Assembly: GCA_026002875.1 (NCBI GenBank)
Contig: BPGE01000001.1
Location: 992,001-1,056,000 of the forward strand
Reading direction: 5' to 3'
Origin: Bryobacteraceae bacterium
GTDB taxonomy: Bacteria; Acidobacteriota; Terriglobia; Bryobacterales; Bryobacteraceae
Length of the DNA: 64,000 nt
This document shows, piece after piece, positions 53,042-62,551 of this stretch. The translations under genes and the position numbers were made by a program. Under the pieces are notes generated by a model. It made no database searches. It was not told where the DNA came from and saw only the letters and a program-made list of their open reading frames with translations. Positions within the stretch are counted from its first letter, which is position 1. Every line of letters begins with the position of its first letter.

Positions 53042-54742
53042 ATGCGGACCCTGATGTTGTGTATTGCTGCGGCGGCGCTTTGCGCGGAGGCCGCTGACGG
53101 GCAGGCGGGCGCGGTGCGGGTGAATCAGGCGGGCTATCTGCCGGAAGCTGAGAAGGTGGCGGTGGCGGCGACGGACGGCAAGGCACGGGAGTTCGTGGTG
53201 CGCGAGGCTGCGACGGGCCGCGTCGTGTTCCGCGGTGAGCTGGCGGCGCCGGTGCGGGACGCTGACAGCGGCGACACGGTGCAGCATGCCGATTTCTCCG
53301 CGTTGCGCAAGCCAGGGCGGTACATGGCCGAGGTTCCCGGCGTTGGGACGAGCTTCGCTTTCGAGATCGGGCCGCGCGTGTACGACTCCGTGTTCCATCT
53401 TGCCATGCGCTCTTTCTACGGGCAGCGGTGCGGGACGGCGGTCGATCTGGGGCCGCGGTTTCCGGGCTACCGGTATGAAGCGTGCCACCGCGAAGGCGGC
53501 TGGCACCCGTCGTCCGGGAAGGAAGGGAAGGCGCCTTCCGTGAAAGGTTGGCACGACGCGGGCGACTACGGGCGTTATGTGGTGAATTCGGGCATCGCCT
53601 CGGGAACCCTGCTGTGGACTTACGAGTTGTACGGCGGAAAGACAGGGAAAGTCCGCCTGGATATTCCAGAATCAGGGAATAAAACACCAGATATTCTTGA
53701 TGAAATCCGGTGGAACCTGGAGTGGATGCTCACGATGCAGGATGCGGACGGAGGCGTGTGGCACAAACAGACGACGGAGAAATTCTGCGGCTTCGTCATG
53801 CCCCACGAAGACACGATGACGAGCTACGTCGTCGGAACGGGGACCGCGCCATTCAAGAGCACCTGCGCCACGGCCGATTTCGCCGCGGTGATGGCCATTG
53901 CAGCGCGCCTCTACGGGCCCTTCGACGCGGACTTCGCGAGGACGGCCCGCAAGGCGGCGGAGAGAGCCTGGAGCTGGGCGGAACAGAATCCATCCGTCCT
54001 GTTTTCGAATCCGAAAGGGGTTTCCACGGGCGCATACGGCGACCGGGACTGTTCGGATGAGCGGCTCTGGGCCGCAGCCGAGCTGTGGCGGACGACGAGG
54101 GCGGAAAAATACCAGGCGTATTTCCTGGCCAATTGGGAAAAATTCGCGGCCCACATCGCCGCCGACCGGCCGCCCGCGTGGCCGCAGGTGGCTCCGCTGG
54201 GGCTGTGGGGCTGGGCGCTCGGCAACGGTCCCGGCGCGGAGAAGATCCGGCCGCTGATTCTGGAGGCTGCGGACCGGCTGGCTGCCCGCACGCGGGAGAA
54301 CGGCTACCGGGTCAGCCTGATGACGAAAGACTACATCTGGGGCTCGAACAGCGTGGCGGCGAATTATGCGATGCAGCTGCTGGTGGCGCACCGCATTCAG
54401 CCGAAGCCCGAGTACCGGACGGCGGCGCTCGACAACCTGCACTATCTTCTCGGACGCAATACGCTTTCGCTGTCCTTTGTCACGCGGGTGGGGGCCAATC
54501 CATTCCGGCATCCGCATCACCGGCCGTCCGGCGCCGACAGGAATGCGGAGCCGTGGCCGGGACTGCTGGCAGGAGGCCCGAATGCGCGGCGGCAGGATCC
54601 GGCCATGAAGAAGCTGCCCGACGGGCTGCCGCCGGCGAAGATGTACCTGGACGAAGAAGAGTCGTATGCGACCAACGAAGTGGCGATCAACTGGAATGCG
54701 CCGCTCGTGTTCCTGCTGGCGGGAGCGATGAGCGGGCGCTGA
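53042..54742 (+). CDS. GH9 endoglucanase-like glycoside hydrolase
   Basis: A 566-residue secreted enzyme of family GH9: signal peptide, N-terminal Ig-like (CelD_N) domain with AVRVNQAGYLP, then the alpha/alpha barrel. Motifs: KGWHDAGDYGRY (catalytic base Asp near 170), NPFRHPHHR near 490 (His of the substrate groove) and SYATNEVAINWNAPLV (acid Glu near 545). The family cuts cellulose, xyloglucan or related beta-glucans. Start GTG/ATG at 53042 lies 70 bases from the divergent ribBA. Confidence 0.92.
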   Translation: MRTLMLCIAAAALCAEAADGQAGAVRVNQAGYLPEAEKVAVAATDGKAREFVVREAATGRVVFRGELAAPVRDADSGDTVQHADFSALRKPGRYMAEVPGVGTSFAFEIGPRVYDSVFHLAMRSFYGQRCGTAVDLGPRFPGYRYEACHREGGWHPSSGKEGKAPSVKGWHDAGDYGRYVVNSGIASGTLLWTYELYGGKTGKVRLDIPESGNKTPDILDEIRWNLEWMLTMQDADGGVWHKQTTEKFCGFVMPHEDTMTSYVVGTGTAPFKSTCATADFAAVMAIAARLYGPFDADFARTARKAAERAWSWAEQNPSVLFSNPKGVSTGAYGDRDCSDERLWAAAELWRTTRAEKYQAYFLANWEKFAAHIAADRPPAWPQVAPLGLWGWALGNGPGAEKIRPLILEAADRLAARTRENGYRVSLMTKDYIWGSNSVAANYAMQLLVAHRIQPKPEYRTAALDNLHYLLGRNTLSLSFVTRVGANPFRHPHHRPSGADRNAEPWPGLLAGGPNARRQDPAMKKLPDGLPPAKMYLDEEESYATNEVAINWNAPLVFLLAGAMSGR

Positions 54743-54751
54743 GGGTGCGTT

Positions 54752-56179
54752 TTACCGCGCGCGCGTCAGCCTGAGCGCGGCATCCGTGTCGAAGGCTGGG
54801 GTCGGGAGCCGGAGCAGGCCTTCCCTGTGTTGCACCGTCTCTGTTGAAATCACCGTTCCATCTTCGGGACGGATCCACTCGGCGCGGTAGGAACCGGGCG
54901 GGACATCGAGCAGCAGATGCGCGCCGCCCGATCCGGTGAGGTAGACGGCGTACGCCTCGCCGGGCTTCACCATGGCGACCGCCTCGGCGCCGGGCGCGTG
55001 GCGGACGAGCTCGCGGGCAGGCTGCATGGCGAGCAGCGGAAGCGATTCGAGCCACTCGCGCAGAATGCGGAACTGGCGCCGCAGCGCGGGGCTGCCGCCG
55101 CCGGGGCTCTTTTCCTGCACATCGGTGCCGTCCTCTCTGCCCACGCTGAACGAGTAATCGAGGTGATTGAAGATGCCGCCGCCGGCCAGCATGAAGCGCC
55201 ACGCCTGTTTGCGGTAGACAACATCCGACGTGCCGAGAAATCCGGTTTCGTCATACGAAATCGGCACGTTCCACTCGTAGTTCCACCAGACCGCTTCCGG
55301 ATAGGCGTAGTGGAAGTTCACGATGTCCGCGTTCTTCAGGATGGAGCGCAGGGGCGCGCGGAAATTGCAGGCGTTCCAGGCGATCAGGTGGCGGTTGGGC
55401 AGCGGGGATTCTTCCGAGCGGATCCATTCGGCCACGCGCTCCTGCCAGCGGAGGGAAGCTTCGTCGGCGCAATCGGCCGTATTGGGCCAGCGGGGCATGG
55501 CGTAAGGGTTGACGGGCTCGCCGGCGACGGTGCGGTCGGCCCAGGGTTCGTTCTGGATCTCGAAAATCACATTGGAATACGGGTTCAATTCGCGGACAAT
55601 TTTGCGGACGAGTTTTTCCTGCAGTGCGAGGACGTTGCCGTTGTCCAGGGTGTGCAGCAGCTTCCAGTCCTTCACGGATGTCCTGTTGACATTGTTGGCG
55701 GGATTAAAGGGGCTGACGCTCCACTGCTTCTCGCCGTAGGTGGAGCAGAAGAGCGTGACCTCGACGGCGATGCCGAGCTTTTCGGCTTCGCCCACGAATG
55801 CCCTGAGCCGTTCGTAGTACGCGGGATTCGAAGACTCAAGATCGAACCGGCCATCGCGCTGCAACCAGGGAGCGATGAAGTTGACGGGGGCCAGAGTGTT
55901 GCGCTCGATGCCGAAATCGCCGGGCGTTTCGCGATAGGTTCCGGTGAAGATGCGCGTGTAGTTCATGCCCTCGCGCGCGAGCGCGGCCAGGTATCTGCGC
56001 CAGTCGAAATCGCCGTTGAGCACGGCCCCGTAGTGCTCGGCGGAGGCGACGACGATGAACGGCTTTCCCTGCCAGAGAAGGTAGTGCGGGTTGCCGGGGT
56101 GGACGCGGATGGGTTCGGCGGCGCTCAGGGGGAGCCGAAGGAAGGCGGCGAGCAGCAGGAGAAGAAGAGCCTGTTTCAT
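54752..56179 (-). CDS. Secreted GH5-like TIM-barrel glycoside hydrolase
   Basis: A 475-residue exported enzyme (signal peptide MKQALLLLLLAAFLRLPLSA). The barrel has YGAVLNGDFDWRRYLAALAREGMNYTRIF, IFEIQNEPW (probable acid/base Glu near 211) and ISYDETGFLG (probable nucleophile Glu). The C-terminal beta domain (from about 390) resembles the small Ig-like tail of such enzymes. Exact substrate unknown; mannan, xylan and glucan are possible. AAGGAGC precedes the ATG. It is convergent with the GH9 gene and divergent from the GH2 gene. Confidence 0.8.
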   Translation of the reverse strand: MKQALLLLLLAAFLRLPLSAAEPIRVHPGNPHYLLWQGKPFIVVASAEHYGAVLNGDFDWRRYLAALAREGMNYTRIFTGTYRETPGDFGIERNTLAPVNFIAPWLQRDGRFDLESSNPAYYERLRAFVGEAEKLGIAVEVTLFCSTYGEKQWSVSPFNPANNVNRTSVKDWKLLHTLDNGNVLALQEKLVRKIVRELNPYSNVIFEIQNEPWADRTVAGEPVNPYAMPRWPNTADCADEASLRWQERVAEWIRSEESPLPNRHLIAWNACNFRAPLRSILKNADIVNFHYAYPEAVWWNYEWNVPISYDETGFLGTSDVVYRKQAWRFMLAGGGIFNHLDYSFSVGREDGTDVQEKSPGGGSPALRRQFRILREWLESLPLLAMQPARELVRHAPGAEAVAMVKPGEAYAVYLTGSGGAHLLLDVPPGSYRAEWIRPEDGTVISTETVQHREGLLRLPTPAFDTDAALRLTRAR

Positions 56180-56248
56180 GGGAGCTCCTTCCGACAGCGT
56201 AATGCAGGGACGCGGCGGGAGGGGCGCGCGTGCACATAGAATACGGAC

Positions 56249-58051
56249 ATGCAGATCCCGGTTGTTTGCACCCTGGCGTTCCTTGCCTGCGCGGCGGCGG
56301 CGCAATCGATTCCGCGGCCGGAGCATCCGCAGCCGCAGTTCATGCGCCCGGAGTGGCGCACGCTGAACGGAACGTGGCAGTTCGCCTTCGACGACAAAGA
56401 CGAAGGGCTGGGGGCCGGATGGCATCTGACGGCGCAGCCGTTCACGCGGAACATTGTGGTGCCGTTCTGTTTTGAAAGCAAGCTGAGCGGCATCGGGGAC
56501 ACCTCGTTCCACCCGGTGGTCTGGTACCGGCGGCAGTTCGAAATTCCGGCCGGCTGGAAGGGCAGGCGCGTGCTGCTGCACTTCGGCGCCGTGGACTACA
56601 AGGCCACGGTGTGGGTGAACGGACAGATTGCGGGCGAGCATGAAGGGGGCAACACGCCGTTCCGGTTCGACATCACGCCGATGCTGAAGGCGGGAGCGAA
56701 CACGGTGGTGGTCCGCGCGTGGGATCCGCCGGAGGACCGGGCCATTCCGCGGGGCAAGCAGTACTGGGAGCCGAAGTCGCGCAGCATCTTTTACACGCGG
56801 ACGACCGGCATCTGGCAGAGCGTGTGGCTGGAGGCGGCGGGCGAAAGCTGGCTGGAGTCCGTGCGGATTGCGCCGAAGCTGGATGGCACGGTGACGTTCC
56901 ACGCGCGGGCGGCGCGGCCGCAGGCGGGGCTGACGCTCCACGTGACGGTGAAGTCGGGCGATCAGGTGGTGGCGTCGGGCGCGGGGAGCCTTTCGGACAC
57001 GAAGTATCTGGACGCGGCGGCGTTCGTGCGGAATCCGCGGCTGTGGACGCTGGAGCGGCCGCATCTGTATGACGCCGTGCTCGAGCTGAAGAAGGGCGCC
57101 GAGACGCTCGACACCGTGCAGTCGTATTTCGGATTCCGGGAAGTGTCGATCGAAAACGGCCGGTTCTGTCTGAATCATCGTCCCGTGTATCTGAAGTTCC
57201 TGCTCGATCAGGGCTACTGGCCGGAGAGCCTGCTGACGCCGCCGTCGGACGAAGCGATTCAGTACGACATCCGGATGTCGAAGGAGATGGGCTTCAACGG
57301 AGTACGGAAGCACCAGAAGGTGGAAGATCCGCGGTTCCTGTACTGGGCCGACAAAATGGGCTTCCTGGTGAGCGGGGAGATGGCGAATGCGTACCTGTAC
57401 GACGAGCAGTACGTGGCCCGCTTCCTGCGGGAGTGGACGGAAGCCGTGGAGCGCGACATCAACCATCCGTCGGTGGTGATGTGGGCGCCGCTGAACGAGA
57501 GCTGGGGCGTGCCTGACATGCGCGACCCGCGCCAGCAGGCGCATCTGCGCACGCTCTATCACCTGACGAAGTCGCTCGATCCCACGCGCCCGGTGATCGA
57601 CAACGAGGGCTGGGAGCACGTGGAGACGACGGACCTGTACGCGGTGCACGACTACGCTCCGAACCATGATGCGCTGTACAGCCGGTGGGCGAAGGTGGAA
57701 GTGAAGCCCGGGGCGGCGCTGCCGCCGAACGGCCGGCCGTATGCGGCGCCGGGCTTCCAGTACAACGGCGCGCCGCTGTATCTGAGCGAGTTCGGCGGCA
57801 TCGCCTACATCCTGCCGGGCATGCAGGCGCCGGAGTCGGCGTGGGGCTATTCGGGCGTCGAGAAGACGGCGGAAGACGCGCTGAAACGCCTGGAGGGGCT
57901 GTACGAGGCCATCGCGAAGCTGCCGTTCATGGGCATCTGCTACACGCAGATCACCGACGTCGAGCAGGAGATCAACGGGCTGATGACCTACGACCGCAAG
58001 CCGAAGTTCGACCCGAAGAGAATCAAGGCGCTGAACGACCGGCTGCGCTGA
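56249..58051 (+). CDS. GH2 beta-glycosidase
   Basis: A 600-residue exported enzyme of family GH2 (galactosidase, glucuronidase or mannosidase type). N-terminal jelly-roll: TLNGTWQFAFDDKDEGLGAGW, VVWYRRQFEIP, VWVNGQIAGEHEGGNTPFRFDIT. The barrel has acid/base Glu in APLNESWG (near 417) and nucleophile Glu in YLSEFGG (near 514). The signal peptide MQIPVVCTLAFLACAAAAQ points to the periplasm. Together with GH9 and GH5-like genes it suggests breakdown of plant cell-wall polysaccharide. Confidence 0.92.
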   Translation: MQIPVVCTLAFLACAAAAQSIPRPEHPQPQFMRPEWRTLNGTWQFAFDDKDEGLGAGWHLTAQPFTRNIVVPFCFESKLSGIGDTSFHPVVWYRRQFEIPAGWKGRRVLLHFGAVDYKATVWVNGQIAGEHEGGNTPFRFDITPMLKAGANTVVVRAWDPPEDRAIPRGKQYWEPKSRSIFYTRTTGIWQSVWLEAAGESWLESVRIAPKLDGTVTFHARAARPQAGLTLHVTVKSGDQVVASGAGSLSDTKYLDAAAFVRNPRLWTLERPHLYDAVLELKKGAETLDTVQSYFGFREVSIENGRFCLNHRPVYLKFLLDQGYWPESLLTPPSDEAIQYDIRMSKEMGFNGVRKHQKVEDPRFLYWADKMGFLVSGEMANAYLYDEQYVARFLREWTEAVERDINHPSVVMWAPLNESWGVPDMRDPRQQAHLRTLYHLTKSLDPTRPVIDNEGWEHVETTDLYAVHDYAPNHDALYSRWAKVEVKPGAALPPNGRPYAAPGFQYNGAPLYLSEFGGIAYILPGMQAPESAWGYSGVEKTAEDALKRLEGLYEAIAKLPFMGICYTQITDVEQEINGLMTYDRKPKFDPKRIKALNDRLR

Positions 58052-58112
58052 AGACGGACGGGCGGGAAAAATCCGCGAAACTCCCCGGGCGGCCGTTCGT
58101 AAGAGAGAACAG

Positions 58113-58625
58113 ATGGACGCGACGCCCGACTTCGCCGAGATCGTCCGCGAGCATCAGGCAATGGTGTACAGCCTGGCGCTGCATGCGCTGCGGGATCCGG
58201 CGGCGGCGGAAGACATCACGCAGGAAGTGTTTCTGGCGCTGCACCAGAATCTGAAGAGGCTGGAGAGTCCGGCGCACGTCCGGCACTGGCTGGCGCGGGT
58301 GACGAGCCACCGCTCGATCGACGAGATCCGGAAGCGCGGCTACCGGCGCGGACCGGCTCTGGACGAGGTGAGCGAGCCCGGACGCCATGAGGCGGAGCGG
58401 GACCCGCTGCTGCGGCGGCGGCTGCGGCAGATGGTGGCGGCGCTGCCGCCGCAGGCGCGGCTGATGATTCTGCTGCGGTACCAGGAGGAGATGGAGCTGG
58501 CGGAGATCGCCAGCGTGCTGGAAGTGCCGGTGCAGACGGTGAAGAGCCGCCTGCACCGGGCGCTGGGTCTGCTGAGAGAGAAAATGAGCCGCCAGACGGC
58601 TGCCGTGAGGGAGGCGCGGAGATGA
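58113..58625 (+). CDS. ECF-type sigma factor
   Basis: A 170-residue sigma-70 family protein: region 2 FAEIVREHQAMVYSLALHAL and DPAAAEDITQEVFLALHQNLK, region 4 LPPQARLMILLRYQEEMELAEIASVLEVPVQTVKSRLHRALGLLRE. It heads an operon with a membrane protein and a DUF4252 protein (stop overlaps the next ATG by 4 bases). Confidence 0.92.
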   Translation: MDATPDFAEIVREHQAMVYSLALHALRDPAAAEDITQEVFLALHQNLKRLESPAHVRHWLARVTSHRSIDEIRKRGYRRGPALDEVSEPGRHEAERDPLLRRRLRQMVAALPPQARLMILLRYQEEMELAEIASVLEVPVQTVKSRLHRALGLLREKMSRQTAAVREARR

Positions 58626-58972
58626 ATCCTGTGGATCCATTCGAGCAGCAGATGCGGGAAGCTTTCCGGCGCGCCGAGCCGCCGGCGGGGCTCGAGCAGA
58701 AGATCCTGCGGCGCGTGCAGGCGCGCCAGCCGCGGCGGCTGCCGCGGTGGTTCGCCGCGGCGGCGGGTCTGCTGATCGCCGTGGGGGGCTCGCTCGGCGT
58801 GGCGCGGTGGCAGGAGCAGCGGCAGCGGGAACGCGAAGCGGAACGGGTGCGGCAGCAGCTGGCGCTGACGCTGGAGATCACCTCGCGGACGCTCGCAAAA
58901 GCCGACCGGCGGCTGAGGTCCATCGGAGTGGAACGGATTCGAGTTCAGGAGGCGCCATCATGGCAAGAATAA
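58622..58972 (+). CDS. Small membrane protein, probable anti-sigma partner
   Basis: A 116-residue protein with a cytoplasmic N-terminus (PFEQQMREAFRRAEPPAGLEQKIL), one membrane segment (about 42-58) and a charged coiled-coil tail (QEQRQREREAERVRQQLALTLEI). The ATG overlaps the sigma stop by 4 bases. Size, topology and place suggest an anti-sigma factor, although no zinc-finger motif is present. Confidence 0.65.
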   Translation: MNPVDPFEQQMREAFRRAEPPAGLEQKILRRVQARQPRRLPRWFAAAAGLLIAVGGSLGVARWQEQRQREREAERVRQQLALTLEITSRTLAKADRRLRSIGVERIRVQEAPSWQE

Positions 58973-59523
58973 TGATGCTCGCGGCATTGCTGCTCCCGCT
59001 TCAGGCGCAGCAGATCGACTACAGCCTTTTCGACCGGCTGGCGGAAAAAGCGAAGGAGTCCGCGGCGGTCAACCTGGGACCTGAACAGCTTTCGCTGCTC
59101 GCCAGCATGCAGCCGAAGGAGGCGGGCAAGGATCTCGCCGAGCTGGCGAGAACGCTGAAGGGGATTCAGGTCCGCAGCCTGGAATTTGATGCGCCGGGGC
59201 AGTACGACCTGAACGAGGTTCGGGCGTTCGGGGAGAAGATCAAGGGCAGCGGGACGTGGGTGCCGCTGATCACCGTGAAGGAGAAGGGCGAGTTCACCGA
59301 GATCCTCATCCGCAAGGGCGCAGATGGGAAGTCGGACGGGCTGCTGATCCTGGCGGCTGAGCCGAAGGAGCTGACACTCGTGCACATCGACGGCGTGGGC
59401 GACATTGCCTCGCTGGCGAAGCTGGGCGGGCTGGCGGGAATCCCGGAGATCGGCAGCGCGCTGGGCGGCGGGAAAAAATCCGGGCCGAAAAAATCGCCGG
59501 CGCCGAAGCGCAACGACGAATAG
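58960..59523 (+). CDS. Secreted DUF4252-like protein
   Basis: A 187-residue exported protein: signal peptide MARIMMLAALLLPLQAQQ, then IDYSLFDRLAEKAKESAAVNLG, LAELARTLKGIQVRSLEFD and LLILAAEPKELTLVHIDGVGDIASL, typical of DUF4252 proteins that often follow ECF sigma genes. The tail is Gly/Lys-rich. CAGGAGG before the ATG. Function unknown, possibly a sensor or stress-response component of the sigma system. Confidence 0.8.
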   Translation: MARIMMLAALLLPLQAQQIDYSLFDRLAEKAKESAAVNLGPEQLSLLASMQPKEAGKDLAELARTLKGIQVRSLEFDAPGQYDLNEVRAFGEKIKGSGTWVPLITVKEKGEFTEILIRKGADGKSDGLLILAAEPKELTLVHIDGVGDIASLAKLGGLAGIPEIGSALGGGKKSGPKKSPAPKRNDE

Positions 59524-59552
59524 CTCTCGCCGGCGGAAAGCCCGGGCAGAAA

Positions 59553-59583
59553 AGGCGGCCCCTGGCCGAGAGAGGGGCCGCCT
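59553..59583. terminator. Bidirectional terminator-like hairpin
   Basis: AGGCGGCCCCT (59553-59563) pairs perfectly with AGGGGCCGCCT (59573-59583), an 11-bp stem in the gap between two convergent genes. No T-run, but stem strength and position support it. Confidence 0.6.
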
Positions 59584-59608
59584 GCGAAACCGTCCGCTCT
59601 TGCCCCGC

Positions 59609-60463
59609 CTACGGCCGGAGCGGCGTGAAGCGGAATGGAGCGGTGTCGGACCAGCGGTCCTGCGCGACGGTGAGCAGATATCCCTTCATGAGGGTGATAT
59701 CGAAATTCGGCACGCGCGCCAGATCCACGAGGATCGTATCCGAGCTGTTCTGCGGCTGGACGATCGCGTCCTGCGGCACAACAATATCCTCGAAAACAAC
59801 GTAGGTCCTCTCGCCGGGCAGGAAGCGGCCGTTGATCTCGAGCCAGTGGCCGGACCCGCTCCAGAACTGCCGCCACCAGTTGATGCCGGGCACGAACATG
59901 TCGACGTCGTTGATGTCCCGGAAATATCCTTTTGCGGCGAAATCAGTCAACGCTGCAGACTCGCGCCCATCGGGCGTCTGCACGATCACTAGATAGGTCG
60001 TCAGGCCGCTCTGCCAGAAGTCTCCCAGGGTTTTCAGTCCCGGCAGGAAGAACGAGAAGCCGGGCGGGAGATCCTCGTCCGCCTCGAGGGCTTCGAGCGC
60101 CCACTCCTGCTCGTTATCGGGCGGCAGAATGAAGAACTGCACGAGGCTGCCCTTCGGCAAAGTCTCCGCGAGGACAAAGAACGCTTCGCGTCCGGAGTCG
60201 AACAGGTTGATCTGAATCACACCGGGGGCCATGAAGGGCGGCAAAGCGCCGCGCTCCTCGGCGAGCGCCTGCCGGAGGCCGCGCTTGTTGCGGGCCAGGG
60301 CGAAGGACCGGGCCGCGGTGCGCGCCGATTCGGTGAATCTCGCCTTCACCACCTTGCCGGCCATCTGCGCCTGCACCCGCTCGGCGCGGGTCGCCCGTTC
60401 CGCCATCGCCGGCGTCAGAAGCAGGCACGCAACCGCTCCCGCCAGCCAGAAACTCCGTGTCAT
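59609..60463 (-). CDS. Secreted hypothetical protein
   Basis: A 284-residue exported protein (signal peptide MTRSFWLAGAVACLLLTPAMA). The body has an Arg-rich start (VKARFTESARTAARSFALARNKRGL) and beta-strand-rich parts (GVIQINLFDSGREAFFVLAETLP, VDMFVPGINWWRQFWSGSGHWLEING, TYVVFEDIVVPQDAIV). No family was recognised. It is on the same strand as the upstream LytS-like kinase but separated from it by 84 bases. Confidence 0.65.
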   Translation of the reverse strand: MTRSFWLAGAVACLLLTPAMAERATRAERVQAQMAGKVVKARFTESARTAARSFALARNKRGLRQALAEERGALPPFMAPGVIQINLFDSGREAFFVLAETLPKGSLVQFFILPPDNEQEWALEALEADEDLPPGFSFFLPGLKTLGDFWQSGLTTYLVIVQTPDGRESAALTDFAAKGYFRDINDVDMFVPGINWWRQFWSGSGHWLEINGRFLPGERTYVVFEDIVVPQDAIVQPQNSSDTILVDLARVPNFDITLMKGYLLTVAQDRWSDTAPFRFTPLRP

Positions 60464-60547
60464 GGGCTGAATTCTCCTTCCTCGATTTCAACAGGCCAGC
60501 GTCCTGAAAGACGCGCCACCCGCGCAGGGGGTTGCAACCATTGTCCC

Positions 60548-61837
60548 TTAAACGGGCAGTTCGATCACGGTGCGCGTCCCTTCGCCTTTCTGCGACGTGA
60601 TGCTGAGGCCGTAATTGGCGCCGAACAGCACCTGCAGCCGTTCGTTGACGTTGGAAACGCCGATGCCGGGCTGATCGAGGATCGATCTGAGGCGCTCATC
60701 CTCCATGCCGACGCCGTCGTCGGCGACGGTGAGCACGAGCCGGCGTCCGCGGCTGCCTGTTTCGATGCGGCTCTGGATGCGGACTTCGCCGCCGTCGATC
60801 TTGTGGGCGAGGCCGTGGCGGATCGAGTTCTCGACGATCGGCTGAAGAAGCATGGCCGGCACCTGGCAGTCCAGGGTCTGCTCGTCGATGTCCTTGACGA
60901 CGCGCAGCTTGTGGCCGAACCGCGCCATTTCGATCGACAGGTAGTCGTCGATGAAGGCCAGCTCTTCGCGGAGCGGAGCGAAATTGTCGGTTTTGCGCAG
61001 CAGGCGGCGCAGAATGTTCGAGAGGCGGTAGACGACCTGGCGGGCTTTTTCCGGGTCCGTGCGGATCAGCGAGCCCACGGTGTTGAGCGTATTGAAGAGG
61101 AAATGCGGGTTGATCTGCGAGCTGAGGGCGCTGAGACGCGCCTGCACGAGCAGGCGCTCCTTGCTTTCGAGCAGCCGCTCGTTGCGGGCGCTGCCCCAGA
61201 TTTTGATCGGGAGCGAAACGGTGAAGATGGTGGTGACGAACACGGCGACGTTGGCCCAGCCGCGCGCCGGATCGTAGAGAGTGAAGATCATCTTCGGCCC
61301 GAAGAGCTGATAGACGGTGTAGCGCATCAGTTCCGACAGCAGGATGGCCGCGAGCCCGGCGATCTGGAAGAGGCTGCGCAGGCGGTCTTCCGGGTGGAAG
61401 ATCAGCCGCCAGAGGCTGAGGTCGAAGAACGGGCTGATGCGCCAGACCTCCCCGGCGCGCGGGGCGAGGTCGCGCAGCAGCCCGCCCATGACGCCCACGG
61501 CGGCGTAGAGCGGCATGGAGAGATATTCGCCTGCCAGAAACGCGGGCGTTGCGGTCAGCACGCCGGCGACGAGCCCGGGGATGTAGCCGCCGATGATGCC
61601 CGCCAGGAGGCTGCCCTCCATGGCCATCTCGGCGGCGGCGTAGCTCGAGGTCGCAATGCGGATGAAGCTGCCGGCGACGCAGAAGGCCGAGATCATGCCC
61701 GCCAGCTGAAGGCCTTCGAGCGGCGTGCGCTCTTCGCGCAGCAGGAGGCCGAGGAAGTGGCTGGAGCGCGACAGGATGCTGGCGATCGACGCCGCGGCCG
61801 CCAGCTTGATCATCAGGATGATGATCTGGTTGTCCAT
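60548..61837 (-). CDS. LytS/YehU-type sensor histidine kinase
   Basis: A 429-residue membrane kinase. The N-terminus has about six hydrophobic segments of the 5TMR-LYT type (GGYIPGLVAGVLTATPAFLAG). The His_kinase domain reads LSALSSQINPHFLFNTLNTVGSLI (phospho-acceptor His in the INPHFLFN motif). The HATPase N box is LLQPIVENSIRHGLAH and the G box is VADDGVGM. Such kinases usually pair with a LytTR regulator, which is not found nearby, so this one is an orphan. Divergent from ribA. Confidence 0.92.
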   Translation of the reverse strand: MDNQIIILMIKLAAAASIASILSRSSHFLGLLLREERTPLEGLQLAGMISAFCVAGSFIRIATSSYAAAEMAMEGSLLAGIIGGYIPGLVAGVLTATPAFLAGEYLSMPLYAAVGVMGGLLRDLAPRAGEVWRISPFFDLSLWRLIFHPEDRLRSLFQIAGLAAILLSELMRYTVYQLFGPKMIFTLYDPARGWANVAVFVTTIFTVSLPIKIWGSARNERLLESKERLLVQARLSALSSQINPHFLFNTLNTVGSLIRTDPEKARQVVYRLSNILRRLLRKTDNFAPLREELAFIDDYLSIEMARFGHKLRVVKDIDEQTLDCQVPAMLLQPIVENSIRHGLAHKIDGGEVRIQSRIETGSRGRRLVLTVADDGVGMEDERLRSILDQPGIGVSNVNERLQVLFGANYGLSITSQKGEGTRTVIELPV

Positions 61838-61904
61838 CCCGGCCCTTCCGTTCTTCGGGGCGCCGCCGCCCCCATACTAGAATAGAGAAAGAAGCCCTCC
61901 CCGC

Positions 61905-62519
61905 ATGGAAGCCGCCTCAGAGATGACGCTGCATCACGTCGCCGACGCCGATTTCCCGAGCGAATTCGGCCATTTCCGGATTCACGGATTCGAGGGGGAA
62001 CGGAACGGCGCGCGCGAGGAAGCCGTCGTGCTCGTGATGGGCGATCCGCAGGGCGCGCCGCCGCTGGTGCGCATTCACTCGCAGTGCTTCACCGGAGACG
62101 TTTTTCATTCGCTGCGCTGCGACTGCCGCGCGCAGCTGGAGCTGGCCCTGGAGGCGGTGGCCGCCGAGGGCCGCGGCATCATCATCTATGAGATGAAGGA
62201 AGGGCGCGGCATCGGGCTGATGAACAAGCTGCGCGCCTACAGCCTGCAGGATCAGGGCGCCGACACCGTGGAAGCCAACGAGCGGCTGGGTTTCCAGCCC
62301 GACCTGCGCGAATACGAGCTGCCGGCGGCGATCCTCCGCTTTTTCGGGGTCTGCGCCGTGCGGCTGCTGACCAACAACCCGGACAAGATCGGGGCGATCG
62401 AGCAGGCGGGCATCCGGGTGGCGGAGCGCGTGCCCTGCCAGCCGAAGCCGCTGACCCACCATGCCGTGCGCTATCTCAAGACGAAGAAGAAGCGCATGGG
62501 GCACCTGATTGAACTGTAA
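61905..62519 (+). CDS. ribA: Stand-alone GTP cyclohydrolase II
   Basis: A 204-residue RibA, first step of riboflavin synthesis (GTP to the pyrimidinone product). All motifs are intact: zinc cysteines in CFTGDVFHSLRCDC, catalytic EGRGIGLMNKLRAY, DTVEANERLGF and LLTNNPDKIGAIEQAGI. It has no RibB half. This probably supplies the activity lost from the C-terminal half of RibBA. It lies alone on the + strand with 68 bases to the divergent kinase. Confidence 0.95.
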   Translation: MEAASEMTLHHVADADFPSEFGHFRIHGFEGERNGAREEAVVLVMGDPQGAPPLVRIHSQCFTGDVFHSLRCDCRAQLELALEAVAAEGRGIIIYEMKEGRGIGLMNKLRAYSLQDQGADTVEANERLGFQPDLREYELPAAILRFFGVCAVRLLTNNPDKIGAIEQAGIRVAERVPCQPKPLTHHAVRYLKTKKKRMGHLIEL

Positions 62520-62551
62520 GCGCGCCCTCGCCGGGGCCGTGTCCGTCCGCG

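Noticed and set aside
52971-53042. FMN riboswitch before ribBA
   Set aside because: The 70-base divergent gap is too short and lacks the conserved FMN-element blocks.
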